Origin: Denticeps clupeoides | Lineage: Eukaryota > Chordata > Actinopteri > Clupeiformes > Denticipitidae | Reading direction: 5' to 3' | Length of the DNA stretch: 64,000 nucleotides | NCBI RefSeq assembly: GCF_900700375.1 | Contig: NW_021630122.1 | Location: forward strand, 62,001-126,000 | In this document: positions 1 to 20,559 of the stretch, piece by piece | Position numbering within the stretch: the stretch's first letter is position 1 | How the letters are laid out: each line of letters opens with the position of its first letter | Translations under genes and position numbers: made by a program | Notes under the pieces: model-generated | Database searches by the model: none | What the model was told of the DNA's origin: nothing | What the model saw: the letters and a program-made list of their open reading frames with translations, nothing else

Positions 1-760
1 GTATTGGCAAGGATCTAATAATACATGGGTCACAATACAATTGTATCATGATATATTGTGATACTGTACATTTTTTCACATTTCACTGAAAATGTAAAAC
101 CAGAGTTCATATACAAGATGCTGTAAACAATCTGTGTGGAATGAAATTACATTAATAATTCAGCCAAAACATCATAACTTAGAAGTTAATTTTGGACTAA
201 GTTTGAATACAAAAATATTGATATTTGATGTCCCTGTATTGATACAATATCAACACGTAAAAAAATCACGATATATTGCTGTATCGATATTTTCTAACAC
301 CGGTGTATCGGCAAGGATCTCACAATATATTTACATTTACAGCATTTATCAGACGCCTTTATCCAGAGTGACTTAGTCAGTTGCTGCAGGGACAGTCCCC
401 CTGGAGCAACTCAGGGTTAAGTGTCTTGCTCAGGGACACGATGGTAGTAAGTGGGATTTGAACCTGGGTCTTTTGGTTCATAGTACCATGATACATGGGT
501 CACAATACCATGATATATTGTGATACTGTACATACTGCAATATTATACTGTTCATCACAAGATGCTGTATACAATCTATGTGGACCACATTACATTAATA
601 TTTCAGGCAGAACAACATTACTCAGAACTGAGTTTTGGACTAAATTTGTATCCAAAACTATTGATATTTGATGTCCCTGTATCGATACAATATCAACACG
701 ATATATTGCTGTATCGATATTTTGTAACACCCCTATTATACAACAACATTTATCCAGACC
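1..760. repeat. Two diverged copies of an AT-rich interspersed repeat
   Basis: Two stretches (about 25-310 and 486-735) share the same order of words: GATACATGGGTCACAATAC, then ATATTGTGATACTGTACAT, then a segment ending in TTGATATTTGATGTCCCTGT and ATACAATATCAACACG. The copies are diverged by substitutions and small indels, and a SINE lies between them. No coding capacity is seen. The family is not recognised. Confidence 0.6.
330..488 (-). mobile_element. tRNA-derived SINE fragment (type 1)
   Basis: Read on the minus strand the element carries the tRNA box B-like word GGTTCAAATCC, followed by a body with TTAACCCTGAGTTGCTCC and a tail ending in CTGTAAATGTAAAT. The box A end is truncated. The same SINE recurs at 7692, 22376, 37371 and 37767. 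It separates the two halves of the repeat around it. Confidence 0.7.
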
Positions 761-899
761 TTCAGAACTAAAACGAGAGTGCCAGGTACATGGTACATTA
801 CAGAGTTAAGCTTTTAAAAGATGTGACCTACTACGTAAACTGCCTGGTAGTTAGCATGAAATTAATTAAGACGAACGTGGTGGTCGGGAACTTTCTAAG

Positions 900-1430
900 T
901 TTTGTACGCAGTACCTGATGTTCATCTTGTGGGTGCTGAACCCCAGCAAGGGGTCGAGCACCAGACTGGTAGCCAGGTCATCCGTTTCACACAGCTCCCT
1001 CACGCTCATTCTACAGGATCCTTCCATGGCCTCCCACCATCCGCATGCTAAAGGGAAAGCAGAGGAAGAGAACAGCAGCCCGTCACATCAGCGCATCTGA
1101 CTGGACAAGATCACGGACTACACAGTCTGCTAATATTTATTTAGCACTGAAATAGTGAAATCATCATCATCATCCCTGACTGTCCAACATCCACTACACG
1201 TTAATCATTACTGTGAACACCTTCGAGAACAATGTGCAATAATGTGCAACCCACACACACACTGTACATAAACCCGACTCCGTTATTTATTCTTCTCATA
1301 TGTACATAGCGCTGTCACCTTATTGAGCATTTTGCATTATTCTTGTACTATTTTCTAAATGCACCGAAGGAGCTGCTTTTGATCTCATTTTGCATGCATA
1401 TAGTGACAATAAAAGCCATTCCATTCTAAG
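900..1430 (+). mobile_element. 3' end of an L2-type LINE (fragment)
   Basis: The stretch ends in a LINE-style tail, GTGACAATAAAAGCCATTCC followed by ATTCTA, closely resembling the tail of the full RT-bearing element near 63900 (AATGACAATAAAGTTGAATC). Upstream is a 3'-UTR-like segment with only a short open frame. No reverse transcriptase motif remains. The clade is inferred from the tail alone. Confidence 0.5.
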
Positions 1431-1719
1431 ATCAAAAGGCCTCGCACTCAAAAACAGAGAGCGGCATTTTTTATTCCTTCTTATCTCGTCCTCTATTCAA
1501 ATATATTTGTCCCCATGCACGGGTTGCAACTGAGAATGAAATACAGTTCCTCCTAAACCAACAGCGCTAGTAACTGGTAAAACAGAAGAGAAAAACGAGA
1601 GGAAAAGGACAGGAAGAACAGTAAAAGTTTCGAATTACAGAAAAGAAACAAACATTTACTTGATCAACCACCAAACCGTGGACACTTTTTAGTGAAATGT
1701 CACCAAATGTCACCGCTGC
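1431..1719. other. Intergenic stretch, nothing recognised
   Basis: No open frame of note, no repeat match to other parts of the window and no clear regulatory words, apart from leading into the CpG-rich block to the right. Confidence 0.4.
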
Positions 1720-2460
1720 AGTAGCGAAAATGTAAGATTACGCGCAGCCCTGACCCCGCGGGTCACGGAGAGAGCAAGTTGCATCGCCGGCGGTGACATT
1801 CCGTCGCAAAAACCGGCGGCGGCGTGTGACATTAGCGAGCGAAGGGAAAACAGGGGCTGGCGACGTAACGCGTAGGTCGCGTAGCACGACAGCGCAGAAG
1901 CTTTAAAAAAAAAAGCGGCGCTGGTGTAAAAAGAGACGCCGGGAGAACCGAGCGGGACTCTCCGGGGGACTTCGGCGGGCGTCTGGGGGGAGGCGAGGAA
2001 GGGTCTGTTTACCTGACGGCCTTCCTCCAAATTCCTTATTAGCTTGTTCCGTTGGTGCCTCAGGTTAGCCAGCTAGCCAGACTGGTAGCTGGCTCGCTAG
2101 CCTAGCAGAGAAAAGGGGTTGCCTGCAAGCGTCCTGGAGACTCCGGCGGAACGTTTTCCTGTATTCGGCGCCTGGTTGAGAGCCCGCAGCCCGCAGCGAG
2201 CGCCGTGCTCGGTGGACGAACGTACGGAACGTCAACGTTTACTCGTTAAGATTAGTGTCTCTCTGCACAGAAGTTGATTTTCTTTCACATTGCGCACAAC
2301 CTACCCGCCCACCCGGGGATGTAACGCCATTGGCCAGCGAGCGCACCGGAGTCACGCCTTCTTCTCGAAACCTGCGTTCCTATTGGCTCGCTCGGACGCC
2401 CGTTCGTCGGTCCTGAGCCTGCTTGGCCCCTGACGGCGCACAACAACCCGAGGTTTACCG
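1720..2460. promoter_or_regulatory. CpG-rich promoter-like island
   Basis: The block is much richer in G+C and in CG dinucleotides than its flanks and contains inverted CCAAT words (ATTGG near 2330 and 2383). On the minus strand a good splice donor, CGTCAG followed by GTAAAC, falls at 2013/2012, so a noncoding first exon of a leftward gene outside the window is plausible. A 106-residue frame (1710-2030, minus) is low-complexity and probably not protein. It lies 3 kb beyond the 3' end of ppp1ca, so it is unlikely to be that gene's promoter. Confidence 0.45.
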
Positions 2461-3637
2461 TTGAATCAGTCGGATGGATGAATTACTGGGGTATTAATCA
2501 CAAAGTAGAAAAACGTAAACTTACACAGGATTAGGTCATTTTCTATCATTTCAGATTTGAAAATAAAATTGGGTTTTTTATTATTGTGTGTTGCTTGCTT
2601 GGACATTTGCATATTATGTCACTAAGGAAAACGTAGATATGGTGTGTTGTTAGCGCCATTATTAGTTAAAAAAACATGACCGTTAATTCTTTATTCTTCG
2701 ATCACACAATGATAATAACTAGTGTGTTAAATTTAATGAAGACATATTCATAATATCGGGCTGTAGCTGTGTACTGGGATTTTTACACTTCTGAAAATGA
2801 TCCCACGTTTGTTTGTGGTCTGAATCGATGGCCAGGATCAGTGCCATAAGAGATGACAGCAGAGACCCAGTATACAAATACACTACCTTTATTTTATATC
2901 TACTAACAGAAAGACAAAATCTGTGATTGGCTGAAAAAAAAAAAAAGAAAATTTACATTAAAAAATAGCTTACTTTCCTTTAAAACGTATTGTCTTGAAC
3001 CTATTGTTTTGACTCATAGTTTGGATGTCTGTAATCTCTCCAGCAACAGAGCATGGAGGAAAAATCTTCCCTGATAGGTTAAAATAAAGCACACACCCAC
3101 ACACACGCACACAATATAAATAGTAATAATACCCTAAATTCTCACTGCTGAATAGAAGGTCCAAAGTAGTGGAGATAAAAGCAATGACTCTTACATTATG
3201 CATGTTAAATACACGGTTACATCATAATAAGAATATTGAAATGTTCCCTTTCCGCAAACCAATTCCGCAAGCAAGTGAGCCCAACACTTTCTCTCACTGG
3301 GTGAGGTTGAGGGAAATTTCTAAAGTCAACAGTTCTTTAAAAAGGGATTTAAATAAAAATAAAAAATAAAAAAAAAAGATTAAGACTCCCCAACCCCAAA
3401 AAGGTTTAATATTGGAAAAAGTCCCCTCCGGACGCAGCCCCCAATAATCAGTCAACATTCTATGGGTGGGGTGGCCAGCCGGAGGCCTGAAACCAAAAAT
3501 GATGTCAAAAGACTGGTCTTTAAAAGGTGTTGCCCTTACCTTACAATATTACAGAAGAACAAAAATAGCCATTTTCCTTGCTTACATTATAGTGTGAGTC
3601 AGCTCATCATGATAGCTCACGTTCACATTGCAGATTG

Positions 3638-3674
<37 letters not shown>

Positions 3675-5524
3675 ACAACCAGAACCATTTTGTGTGTGTG
3701 TGTGTGTGTGTGTAAATGGCTATTTTGGTTCAGTGAGACAATTTATATGTATCAAACATGTAAGGGCTTCAAATGAAATTTAATTAAGTTAAATTTCTTT
3801 AAAAAAATAAAAAATAAAAATTGAGGTATAGCACCTCAATACTCCCAGGGCTTTGGCATTCCCATGGAAAACACTACATTACCCACTCGAAACAATTTAT
3901 ACAGTAGATTTAGTGATCGTAAAAGCCTTACACACTGGAAAATGTCAACTTACTTAATGTACTTATAACGGTGAATTTAATAATGATATTCCTCTAAACA
4001 ATGCAGCTGTTCACTGTACAAAGAGGTATTACAGTATTCTAATAATAATAAGAATAATAATAAAAGGACTGCTGTGTAGCTCATGGGCAACAGCAGCAGG
4101 GGGCGCTCTGACAGCACGTGGTATCGGGAGACCACGGTAACAACCCAACAACGATGCAGAATAGCGGGGCTGGCGGTGTGATATGTGCCATCTGCTGTGA
4201 TGAGATGCAGCATTCTGCATTTCATTCTGACTCAAGACTGGAAAATAATAAACAAAAATGCTCAAAATATGCCACATTGGAGTCCAAGTCTGGGAATGTG
4301 GGAACTGACGCTTAAATGGACCATGAAAGCGGGTAAAAATATAAACACAAGACAGGTTAAAGACCACTGAGCAGATGATGGTCAACTCTAGAACATGGAA
4401 GTGAAATGGTGGGGCAGAGGAGCCCACATGAGCAGCAGGAAATGGCGTGTTGGGGTGTAGACGCAGAACTTGTTCGGACGGAGGAGAAGTAGGGGAGAAG
4501 GTAACAGCTGGGAACAAACACAGTAAAGCAAGCTGGGGCATGTTGGATTTTTTTTTTTTTTTTTTTTTTAAATAAAAACTTCTCTTTATTTGGTCAAGGA
4601 CTTGTAAAGAGACAAAAAAAAAAAAAAAAAACATGTGAAGACGTTAAAATGCCTGCTGTGATCCAAACAATGAAACAAAGATAAAATGAAAATACAAGGA
4701 AAGGAAAAAACATGATTGGGTCTAAAGATCACTGGATACGAATACGGAAGCCACCCTCTGTCTAGCCCCCTCTCTCACTGCCCATCTGTATCTGCAGTCC
4801 AGCTTAAGAAATAAAGGGTGGAGGAAAGAAAAAAAAAAAAAAAAAAAAAAAGATGCACACCAGTCATTCCTCTTGTAAAGCACAACATTCCCACCATTCC
4901 CTCTGCACTGTTTATTAACCACAGGCTTTTCCATCTAGCTGTGTGCTGACATGGAGACTGGCCTCTCCTTAAAAAGGGTCCAGGGAGACAGAGGTAAGGG
5001 CAGCGCACACACGCACAGATCAATCCTTCCACATGTTCACACACGCTCACAAAAACACACGCTCGTTTACAGCATCACATAATAAACAAAGAGAAAGAGG
5101 AAAAAAAAAAAATTCTATATAAAAAAAGATAGGTGACTGGTCCCGCTTTGGCACGTCGACCCCCGTTTAGCTGTAGGGCAAATGGGAAAAAAATTATCCA
5201 AATTCGAATAAAACTGGAAAATGGGGAACCTACAAATACTGACACAACGTCGTGGTTACAATTGTATGAATTAGTCTGGTGCTCAGTTGAAATGTTCCCT
5301 GCACTGCGGCGGCGCATCAGCGTGCAGAATCCGGCAAAGGTCCCCTTTCAGCCAAAACGGGAGTCGAGCAGCCAAAACACTGGCGGACCGCGATTAAACC
5401 CTGGGTAAAGTTTTACTGTGTGGCCGTTGGTCAGGTCGGGGAAAGGGAGGGAAGGTGGGTGGGAGGTAGAGGAACAACAGGGGTTGTGGGGGAGCGAGAA
5501 AGGGAAGGAGTTGTCCAGCGGGTG
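2461..5524. other. AT-rich flank including the probable ppp1ca 3' UTR
   Basis: No coding exon is recognised. The stretch holds homopolymer runs (A run 3643-3673, T run near 4550-4572, A runs near 4615 and 4830), a short TG repeat near 3695-3712 and ACACAC words. On the minus strand an AATAAA signal at 4585-4590 follows about 0.9 kb of sequence after the ppp1ca stop and is a plausible polyadenylation site. Open frames here are homopolymer artefacts. Confidence 0.4.
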
Positions 5525-14134
<8,610 letters not shown>

Positions 14135-14560
14135 TTTACACGATTCTCTGAAGGCTTTCTCGGGCACTCGGGCGTCTTTTTTCTAGATCGGTCAAACTAA
14201 GGCCCCAACCCAAGACGGGCGAAATATACAAAAAGCGGGTTTCCTGTCAAATTGCAGGTTTATTACTGGCTATATTTCCTTTCGCGTTTGGTTGTTAGCT
14301 GCCTCGTTAGCTCTGTACGGCTAGCAGGCTAAATCACCCAGAGCGGTTAGCTTAATGTCTGGTCTCAAGATAGCTACCCGTATTACTTATATACATATAC
14401 GCGTACCACACACTTCGTTGTGTTGTATATAAAATAAAAAAAACCGCTCAACTAATCTTGTTCTGGTTACTCGGTCCCTTCGATCCTCCCCCGCTCGCGT
14501 TATCGTCCGTTCCCCTCTTCCCCTACGGAACCTGAAAAAAGGCCCTGGCTATTCAGAAAC
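14135..14560 (-). promoter_or_regulatory. ppp1ca promoter and 5' UTR region
   Basis: The sequence immediately upstream of the ppp1ca start codon is C+G-rich for several hundred bases with no TATA box in an obvious position, as is usual for housekeeping genes. ATTGG (inverted CCAAT) words occur a little further out at about 14635 and 14678. The transcription start cannot be placed exactly. Confidence 0.45.
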
Positions 14561-15138
14561 GACACCAAGCGAGGAAAAGGCATTATGCGTTTTTTTTTTT
14601 TTTTTTTTTTTTCTTTCACGCGTTTCGTAACCCGATTGGTTGGCTTTGATAATTTAAATCCCCATGAGCGATTCCTATTGGCCGTGCGTACGTCGATCCC
14701 ACTGTGAAACCCCGCCTTAGACCGTACTTCATTACGTCACGTTCACTGGAGAGGGAGGGGTGGTGACGCGATTTAGTTTTAGATTGCAATGATTTTGGAC
14801 AAAAATAATATATTTTATAATGTTCCAAACACGCTCCAGTTTATGTATATTAAGATGCCATTTGAAAAGTTATATTTGGATGTATGTTTGGATCACACGT
14901 TTTACGTGTGAAGAAGGTGGCGTGCTTGAATCCACACAAAAACGAAACCTTTCAACCTGATTAAATCAGCTAAATGGCGCCCTCAAGTTATGACCTGTTG
15001 GCATTGCATTTTCCCGGTACGAACCGAGATTAAACGGGTTGGCATCCAAACCGCTAAGGAAGGCTGCCATGGCAACAGAATCGACGTTGAAGGCACGCGG
15101 TGTTTTCCAGTTCTACGTCTTTCCCAAATGAAAAAAAC

Positions 15139-15139
<1 letters not shown>
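14561..15139. other. Intergenic stretch left of the microsatellite
   Basis: A T run (14590-14611) and inverted CCAAT words lie at the far end of the ppp1ca promoter. Beyond them nothing is recognised. Confidence 0.4.

Positions 15140-15208
<69 letters not shown>
15140..15208. repeat. Compound (AT)n(AC)n microsatellite
   Basis: About ten AT units are followed by more than twenty AC units. The frames reading through it (THTHTH, CVCVCV) are not genes. Confidence 0.95.
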
Positions 15209-15210
<2 letters not shown>

Positions 15211-15289
15211 TATTTTTGACTTCTTGGAGCCTTTAGGCAATGAAATGCATGTTTTCACTTTTTCTTGTTTCTACTCTTAAATGAAATGT

Positions 15290-15955
15290 ACATTTGGTAG
15301 ATGCCCTTTTCCAGAGCGATTTACAACGTGCTTCCAATGTTACCACGATGAAGTGATCAGTTCTGGTTCAATAGGACCCCCAACTATGAATACAATCTTA
15401 TTATTCACTCTGTTGTAGTTTCTATACATAAGTCAGACAATAAGAAGGTTACAAGTTCATCTAAATATTGTCTAAAGAGGAAGTTGTCGTTTGAAAAATC
15501 TCAGTGACTGAGCTGTTCTGACCTCAAGGGGAAGTTCATTCCACCACCGAGGGGCCAAGACGGAGAAGAGTCAGAGTACCTTCAGAGATGGAGGGACCAG
15601 GCGAGCAGTACTGGAGGCTCGGAGTATATGAGGTGCAGTGCGAGGTGTAATAAGGAGGGAGCGTAGCAGAGGGGTGGTGTGGGAGAATTTGGGAAGGTTG
15701 TAGAGGTCGATGGTATATAGAGATAGATCAGCTAGAAGGGAGTTACATTAATCCAGTCTTGAGATTACTAAGGACTGAACAAGTGTCTGGGTGGCCTGTG
15801 TTGATAGATAAGGACGGATTCGTCTGATATTGTAGAGAAGGAATCTACATGAGCGGGAAAGATTGCCGATGTGAGTCGAGAAGGAGAGTTGGTTGTCTAT
15901 TGTTACTCCAAGGTTGCGGGCAGTGTAGAAGTTTGCAATGCAGCCACTGCAAAAC
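15290..15955 (-). mobile_element. LINE remnant with reverse-transcriptase C-terminal region
   Basis: On the minus strand, from about 15930 leftward, the translation NLGVTIDNQLSFSTHIGN and then RRIRPYLSTQATQTLVQSLV reads like the region after the catalytic core of a CR1/L2-type LINE reverse transcriptase. The remainder, down to 15290, ends in a word shared with fish SINEs (GGTAGATGCCCTTTTCCAGAGCG on plus). The copy lacks the catalytic core and is truncated at both ends. Confidence 0.6.
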
Positions 15956-16229
15956 ACAGGTATGAATCCACAATTTGTTTGCTTCTGTGTATTTTCCTAA
16001 CAACATATTGTAATTTGATGAATTCCCAAAAACATGGACATTAATGTTTGGGGGATTGGAGACACATTTGTACATCCCACACTGAAGGTTTTCAGCGTCA
16101 TATTATAGACTTAAGAAAACCGCACATTCTACCGCCTGGGTACACGGGGAGGGTTGTGTCAGGAAGGTTCATTCAGCATAAAACCTTTTTTTAAACTATA
16201 TATAGTTTAAACCTAAAAGGACTTCAGAA

Positions 16230-16374
16230 CAGGGGTCACCAACCCTGGTCCACAGCTTAGATCTTTCCATGTGCCACCACGCCTGGTTCAACTCAAGAAC
16301 TGGGTGAGCTAATGAAGGAAAACACAAACACGTGCAGGACAAGTGCCTTCCAGGACCAGGGTTGGTGACCACTA
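16230..16374. mobile_element. 145-bp non-autonomous hAT element (MITE)
   Basis: Terminal inverted repeats begin CAGGGGTCACCAACCCTGG on the left and are mirrored by CCAGGGTTGGTGACCACTA on the right. The element is flanked by an 8-bp duplication CTTCAGAA at 16222-16229 and 16375-16382. An 8-bp target duplication and CAGGG ends are the hAT signature. There is no coding capacity. Confidence 0.85.
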
Positions 16375-16410
16375 CTTCAGAAAGTGCCTCACATTTTGAG
16401 AAGGAGGTAG

Positions 16411-16652
16411 GAAGGGTGAAGTTATTGCCATTGTGAAACACTGCCCCCAATGAAATGTGTTTAGAAATTTGTCCTCTGCTTTTAACCCATCCCCCATAGT
16501 GAGCAGTGGGCAGCCATGAAAGTCGCCCGGGGAGCAGTGTGTGGGGACAGTGCTTTGCTCAACCTTGGAACCTTGGCTTTGGGATTCTTTGGGATTCGAA
16601 CCCAGAACCGATTAATCAGAACCAGGACCCGCTATTCCACCACTGTCCCAGT
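16411..16652 (-). mobile_element. tRNA-derived SINE (type 2), diverged copy
   Basis: On the minus strand it runs from the box A-like end through GGTTCGAATCC-like sequence (GGGATTCGAACCCAG on plus) to the GCCCACTGCTCAC body and a CACAATGGCAATAACTTCAC tail. It matches the better preserved copies at 50727 and 56184 but is clearly more diverged. Confidence 0.7.
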
Positions 16653-16659
16653 TCCTATG

Positions 16660-17630
16660 CCCTTTCAATCGTAAATGTTTTGGGGTAAACCTTTAATTCA
16701 TTTGTTATGTCCAGTTTTTGCAACCCAAGATGCAAAGTTTCCAAGAAATTTCTAAGAATATAATTTGATACTATGAGAGACCATTTGCCAAACCCAGAAA
16801 CTGTTAGTCAGACATGCCTCAAGGCCTTGCTGACGTATACCGATCACCCTCCCCAAATAGCACCCCTATCCTTTCCCACGTCAAGTTTCGACAGATCAGG
16901 CAGAGGCCCAAGAGGAGTCTTGTTTAAAGAAAAATCATGGAAAATGGGAATGTGTGATTCACAGTCCCACCCAGTGACTGCCATGATACTGGAACGTTAT
17001 GTTCAGTGTTTTAATTGATGTTCGGATATTGTGTGCTGATCTAATTACTTTTGATATTCTATTAAAGAAGATATATGAAGACCTGCAATTGAAATGCTCT
17101 CAGCACGTAAAACCAGTGTTTTAGGTAATCAAGCCACTAGATTTTGGCAAAAAATAAATATCAAACAATTATATAAAAAAACAATTTATTGCCCTCTTAC
17201 CCTCTTAAACATTCAGTCTGTACTGCCCTTTAACGAAATATATAGTTTGCATTTGAAGAGTTTAAAGGTCTTAATTTAATAAAGGTCTTAATTTAAAATA
17301 AAAATGTATAAGTGGGCGAAATTAGTGACACACAGCAAAAGGATAATAATTTTGTCTTGATTATGTAATTTTTGTACTCATTGGAAAAAAATTCAACTAA
17401 TAACCCAGCCCTATTGGATACAATATTTGTACTGTATATGACATTTCATCAGACACATCATTTATTCAGTTATGAACGACAAAAAAAGAAACATTTTCCA
17501 CTGGAAATGCCATATACTCTCTTTGGCGAGGAAAACAGGGAGCAACAGGACAAGTCCAGTCTCGCCATGATGTACATCTATCGCTTACCCCCAGACACAC
17601 CCTAACACCACACTGCGCATTCCTTTAAAA
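16660..17630. other. AT-rich intergenic stretch upstream of the claudin gene
   Basis: No exon, repeat family or RNA gene is recognised. The right end carries TTTAAAAG (about 17624), which could serve as a TATA-like element for the claudin transcript. Confidence 0.4.
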
Positions 17631-17639
17631 GACCCAGCG

Positions 17640-17739
17640 ACACCCCTTCCCTCGACAGTGCACTGCAGAAGAGAGGCACGCGACACAGTCAGGACTTCAC
17701 AAAGAGTCTCCCACCAAGACAAAAGGGCCACATTTGGAG
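17640..17739 (+). other. Probable noncoding first exon of the claudin gene
   Basis: A C+G-richer island in AT-rich surroundings ends with a strong splice donor, TTTGGAG followed by GTAAGG at 17740. The coding exon of the claudin is preceded by a splice acceptor (CTTCCAG ending at 18795, one base before the ATG), so an upstream 5' UTR exon is required and this is the best candidate. The start is a guess placed after the TATA-like word. Confidence 0.4.
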
Positions 17740-18796
17740 GTAAGGAACTCTTTATGCAAATAGAAAATATATTAAAAAGATCTATATATTTAAATTGCTA
17801 CAACTTATGGTTAAAATGTCATTTTGAAAACGGTGGCTTTTTAGCACAATAGGCACCTATTTATAATGGGTAAAGCAAAGGAAAACTTGAAGTACTAACG
17901 TATTTAAAAGATGTTCATCATCTCTTATGTCTGGGTGATGATGTACTAATTATCTGGGTTTTTTTCTCTAACATGCTATTCAGACATTAAGTTATATTTT
18001 TTGTAACCATAACATTACAACAGTAAATTTTAGTCTTAAAAAGTCTTAAAACATCCGACAGGCCAAATATATTTTCACACTTGGTCAAAAATAAGAGTTG
18101 CCTTTCACAGCGAAATAAAAAATTCTATTTAATCAATTACTTTTTTTGTGTCCTTCCTACTTCTATATTAACAAAACAACTAAAAACTACATTATTATGT
18201 GAATAGTTTTTTAAAATGATGTATACACTTTTCTATACTGTACAAGGAACTAAGGAATATTTGAATGAAAGGGAATTGCTGGACACGGGTCAGCCATGAG
18301 AAATATGGTGAAATATGGGAATGTGAACGGATTAGATGGGTGCAAGATTTGATCTGATTCCACAAACATCCCTGGCTTGGGAGTGGCCCCCTTTCAGCAG
18401 GAGGGAGCTGCAGGTGGAGGTGTGAGACTGGGCATGACTCGGCTTGAACGTAGCCCCGAGCGGAGCTTTGCTGTTGTCTCTGTACCCGTAGCTCAGAGCT
18501 ATGAATTCATGTAGAGGCCTGTCGGCGGTGAACTCCGACTCACGTAGTGTTTTGCATGCTCGCAGGTTATTATTAAATGTTAACCATTTACAACAAACAT
18601 GTTGTTTTTCTTTCCTTGTCTACTCTTCAAATAAAAAATTCCCAAAATGGGTTGCATCATTGTGCATAACTGTAATTATTGTCTCAAAATGTATAATGGC
18701 TGCAGAGCATTAAGCAATGTTCTCCAGCAGTGGAGGCAGCAGAGCATTGCTGGCATTGAGCTTTTGACTTGATCTTGTCCTCTCCTGTCTTCCAGC

Positions 18797-19577
18797 ATGG
18801 CTTCCTCTGGCATACAGATCGTGTGTGTTGCCCTGACGGTCCTGGGATTGGTCGGTGCGATAATCACCTGCATCCTGCCTCAGTGGAAAGTGTCTGCATT
18901 CATAGGAGACAACATAGTGACAGCGCAGGTACAGACTTTCCAACCATCAGCAGATGCAGAGCATGGTTCAGAGATGATTCTGCAAATGTACCTGCAAAGC
19001 TAACAGCTAAACTATAGTTACTTGATGTTCCTCTACTTTTCTGTAAGTTGTGTAATTCCAACTGTTTTCCTTCAATCCATAGAGCACATATGAAGGCATC
19101 TGGAAGTCATGTGTGGTGCAGAGCACTGGGCAGCAGCAGTGCAAAGACTACGATTCCCTGCTGGTCTTGAGCTCCGACCTACAGGCGTCACGTGCCATGA
19201 CGATCGTATGCTGCCTCCTCAGCGGCCTCGCCCTCCTCATCATCTTCGCCGGCTCCGACTTTACCACCTGCGTGCAGAACGAAGACATCAAGCCCAAGAT
19301 CTGCTTGGCGGGTGGCATCATGCTGCTGGTTGCCGGCCTTTTGATCATCATCCCTGTGAGCTGGGTGGCCAATCAGGTGGTGCAGAACTTCAACAACGTC
19401 TTAGTCGCGCAGGCGCAGAAGAGAGAGCTGGGCGCCTGCATCTTCATCGGCTGGGGCTCCGGCGTGCTCATGCTGCTGGCCGGAGGCCTGCTCTGCTGTT
19501 TCAGCCGTGGATCCAGAGGATCCAGCACCACCGTCAAGTACTCCACCCACCCCTCTGCCCCCAAGAACTACGTCTAG
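18797..19577 (+). CDS. Claudin, tight-junction tetraspan protein (claudin-3/4-like class)
   Basis: Two coding exons, 18797-18928 and 19083-19577, give 208 aa, the usual claudin length. The donor is CAG/GTACAG, the acceptor CCATAG, and the intron falls after codon 44 (TAQ). The first extracellular loop has the claudin signature: W30, G49-I50-W51, C54 and C64. Four hydrophobic segments lie near residues 8-28, 82-102, 117-137 and 162-182, and the C terminus is KNYV, a PDZ-binding ending that in this family recruits ZO scaffold proteins. Claudins seal or form ion pores between epithelial cells. MASSGIQIVCVALTVLG and the FIGDNIVTAQ loop resemble claudins 3, 4 and 6, but orthology cannot be assigned, so no symbol is given. 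The 5' splice acceptor abuts the ATG. A polyadenylation signal lies at 20050. Confidence 0.93.
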
Positions 19578-20049
19578 ATCCAGGCAGGGATTAGTTATGA
19601 AAGGATGGAAATGGTGGGACAGAGAGTAGGAGTCGTTGCTTCCTAGATCCTCCCTAGGGGGCAGCGTCTCACACTCGATTCACTGGGTCGTGTAATTAAC
19701 GCTTAGCTGATACATGGTGGTGGGGTCTCCTTGTCTGTAATCAAACTTCAAAATGATGGAGAGGTCAGGTGATCCAGTAATACTCAGGTTTTTGAAGCAT
19801 TTCAGGTGTAACATGTCATGTGGAAGGTAGATGTTGTACATGAATTTCAGGCAACTCACTGTGTAATGGCCAATGTAACTACTGTACTTGTCTATAATAC
19901 TTACGTTAATCAATTGTTTAATTGCTTCTGATTGCTTTTTAGTCGAACACACTGTTAGTTTCTGTTTTACTACCCTAACGTTTGTAGATGTACAATTTGA
20001 TTGGAACAAAATTGTGCATCAGGTATATGTACTAAAAAGATTTTTTTGT

Positions 20050-20055
20050 AATAAA
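20050..20055 (+). terminator. Candidate claudin polyadenylation signal
   Basis: AATAAA in the context TGTAATAAAAGTTTTTTTT, about 470 bases after the claudin stop codon. It is the first canonical signal in the downstream sequence. Confidence 0.5.
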
Positions 20056-20214
20056 AGTTTTTTTTTTATGTTGTCAACATGCATATGCACTTCAAAGGGT
20101 GGAAGGGGTCTTCAAAAACAGACAAAACATGAGCAGAATAAAAATAACATACAGATATATAAAATATAGATTAAATGTATATATAATTTTAGCTCCCACA
20201 CAAAGCCCCACGTG

Positions 20215-20475
20215 TGTCTCGTCCGTGAGCTGATGGTGGAAGGAAGCGCAGAGGTGGGACATTTTATTAATCATTCCACATAAAATGTTGTAGCCTCCGA
20301 ATGGCGCTCAGAAGCGCCTTTTAACCACCTTGCTGTCATGCAGATTGGTGCCAGGTGAGTCTCCAGCTGAACCCTATCGTGACAGAGCCCCCCCTCCACG
20401 GGCTACGTCCTCAGAGCCCAAGCACCACCATCAGTGGAGGAGGTGGGGTGGACAGCGACAACCACAGGGTTCCTT
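20215..20475 (-). mobile_element. LTR-element fossil: LTR piece plus adjoining internal start
   Basis: Words shared with the complete element at 22549-26152 (GGAAGGAAGCGCAGAGGT, TTTTATTAAT) and the joint TGACAGAGCCCCCCCTCCA, which is the junction between the 3' LTR and the polypurine-like tract, identify a diverged, partial relative in the same (minus) orientation. It is broken and appears considerably older than the complete copy. Confidence 0.6.
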
Positions 20476-20559
20476 CCCTAGCCTATGCTTACACATTTTC
20501 CTTCACACTTCCCTCCTTTTGATCATGCTATGATCACAAAAATGGGCAAAAATGTTTTA

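Noticed and set aside
4029-4634. 201-codon minus-strand frame
   Set aside because: It depends on homopolymer runs (FFFFFF, KKKKKK), has no domain, and lies in the probable 3' UTR/flank of ppp1ca.
19109-19594. 161-codon frame overlapping the claudin
   Set aside because: It is a shifted-frame shadow of the second claudin coding exon; the claudin signature lies in the other frame.
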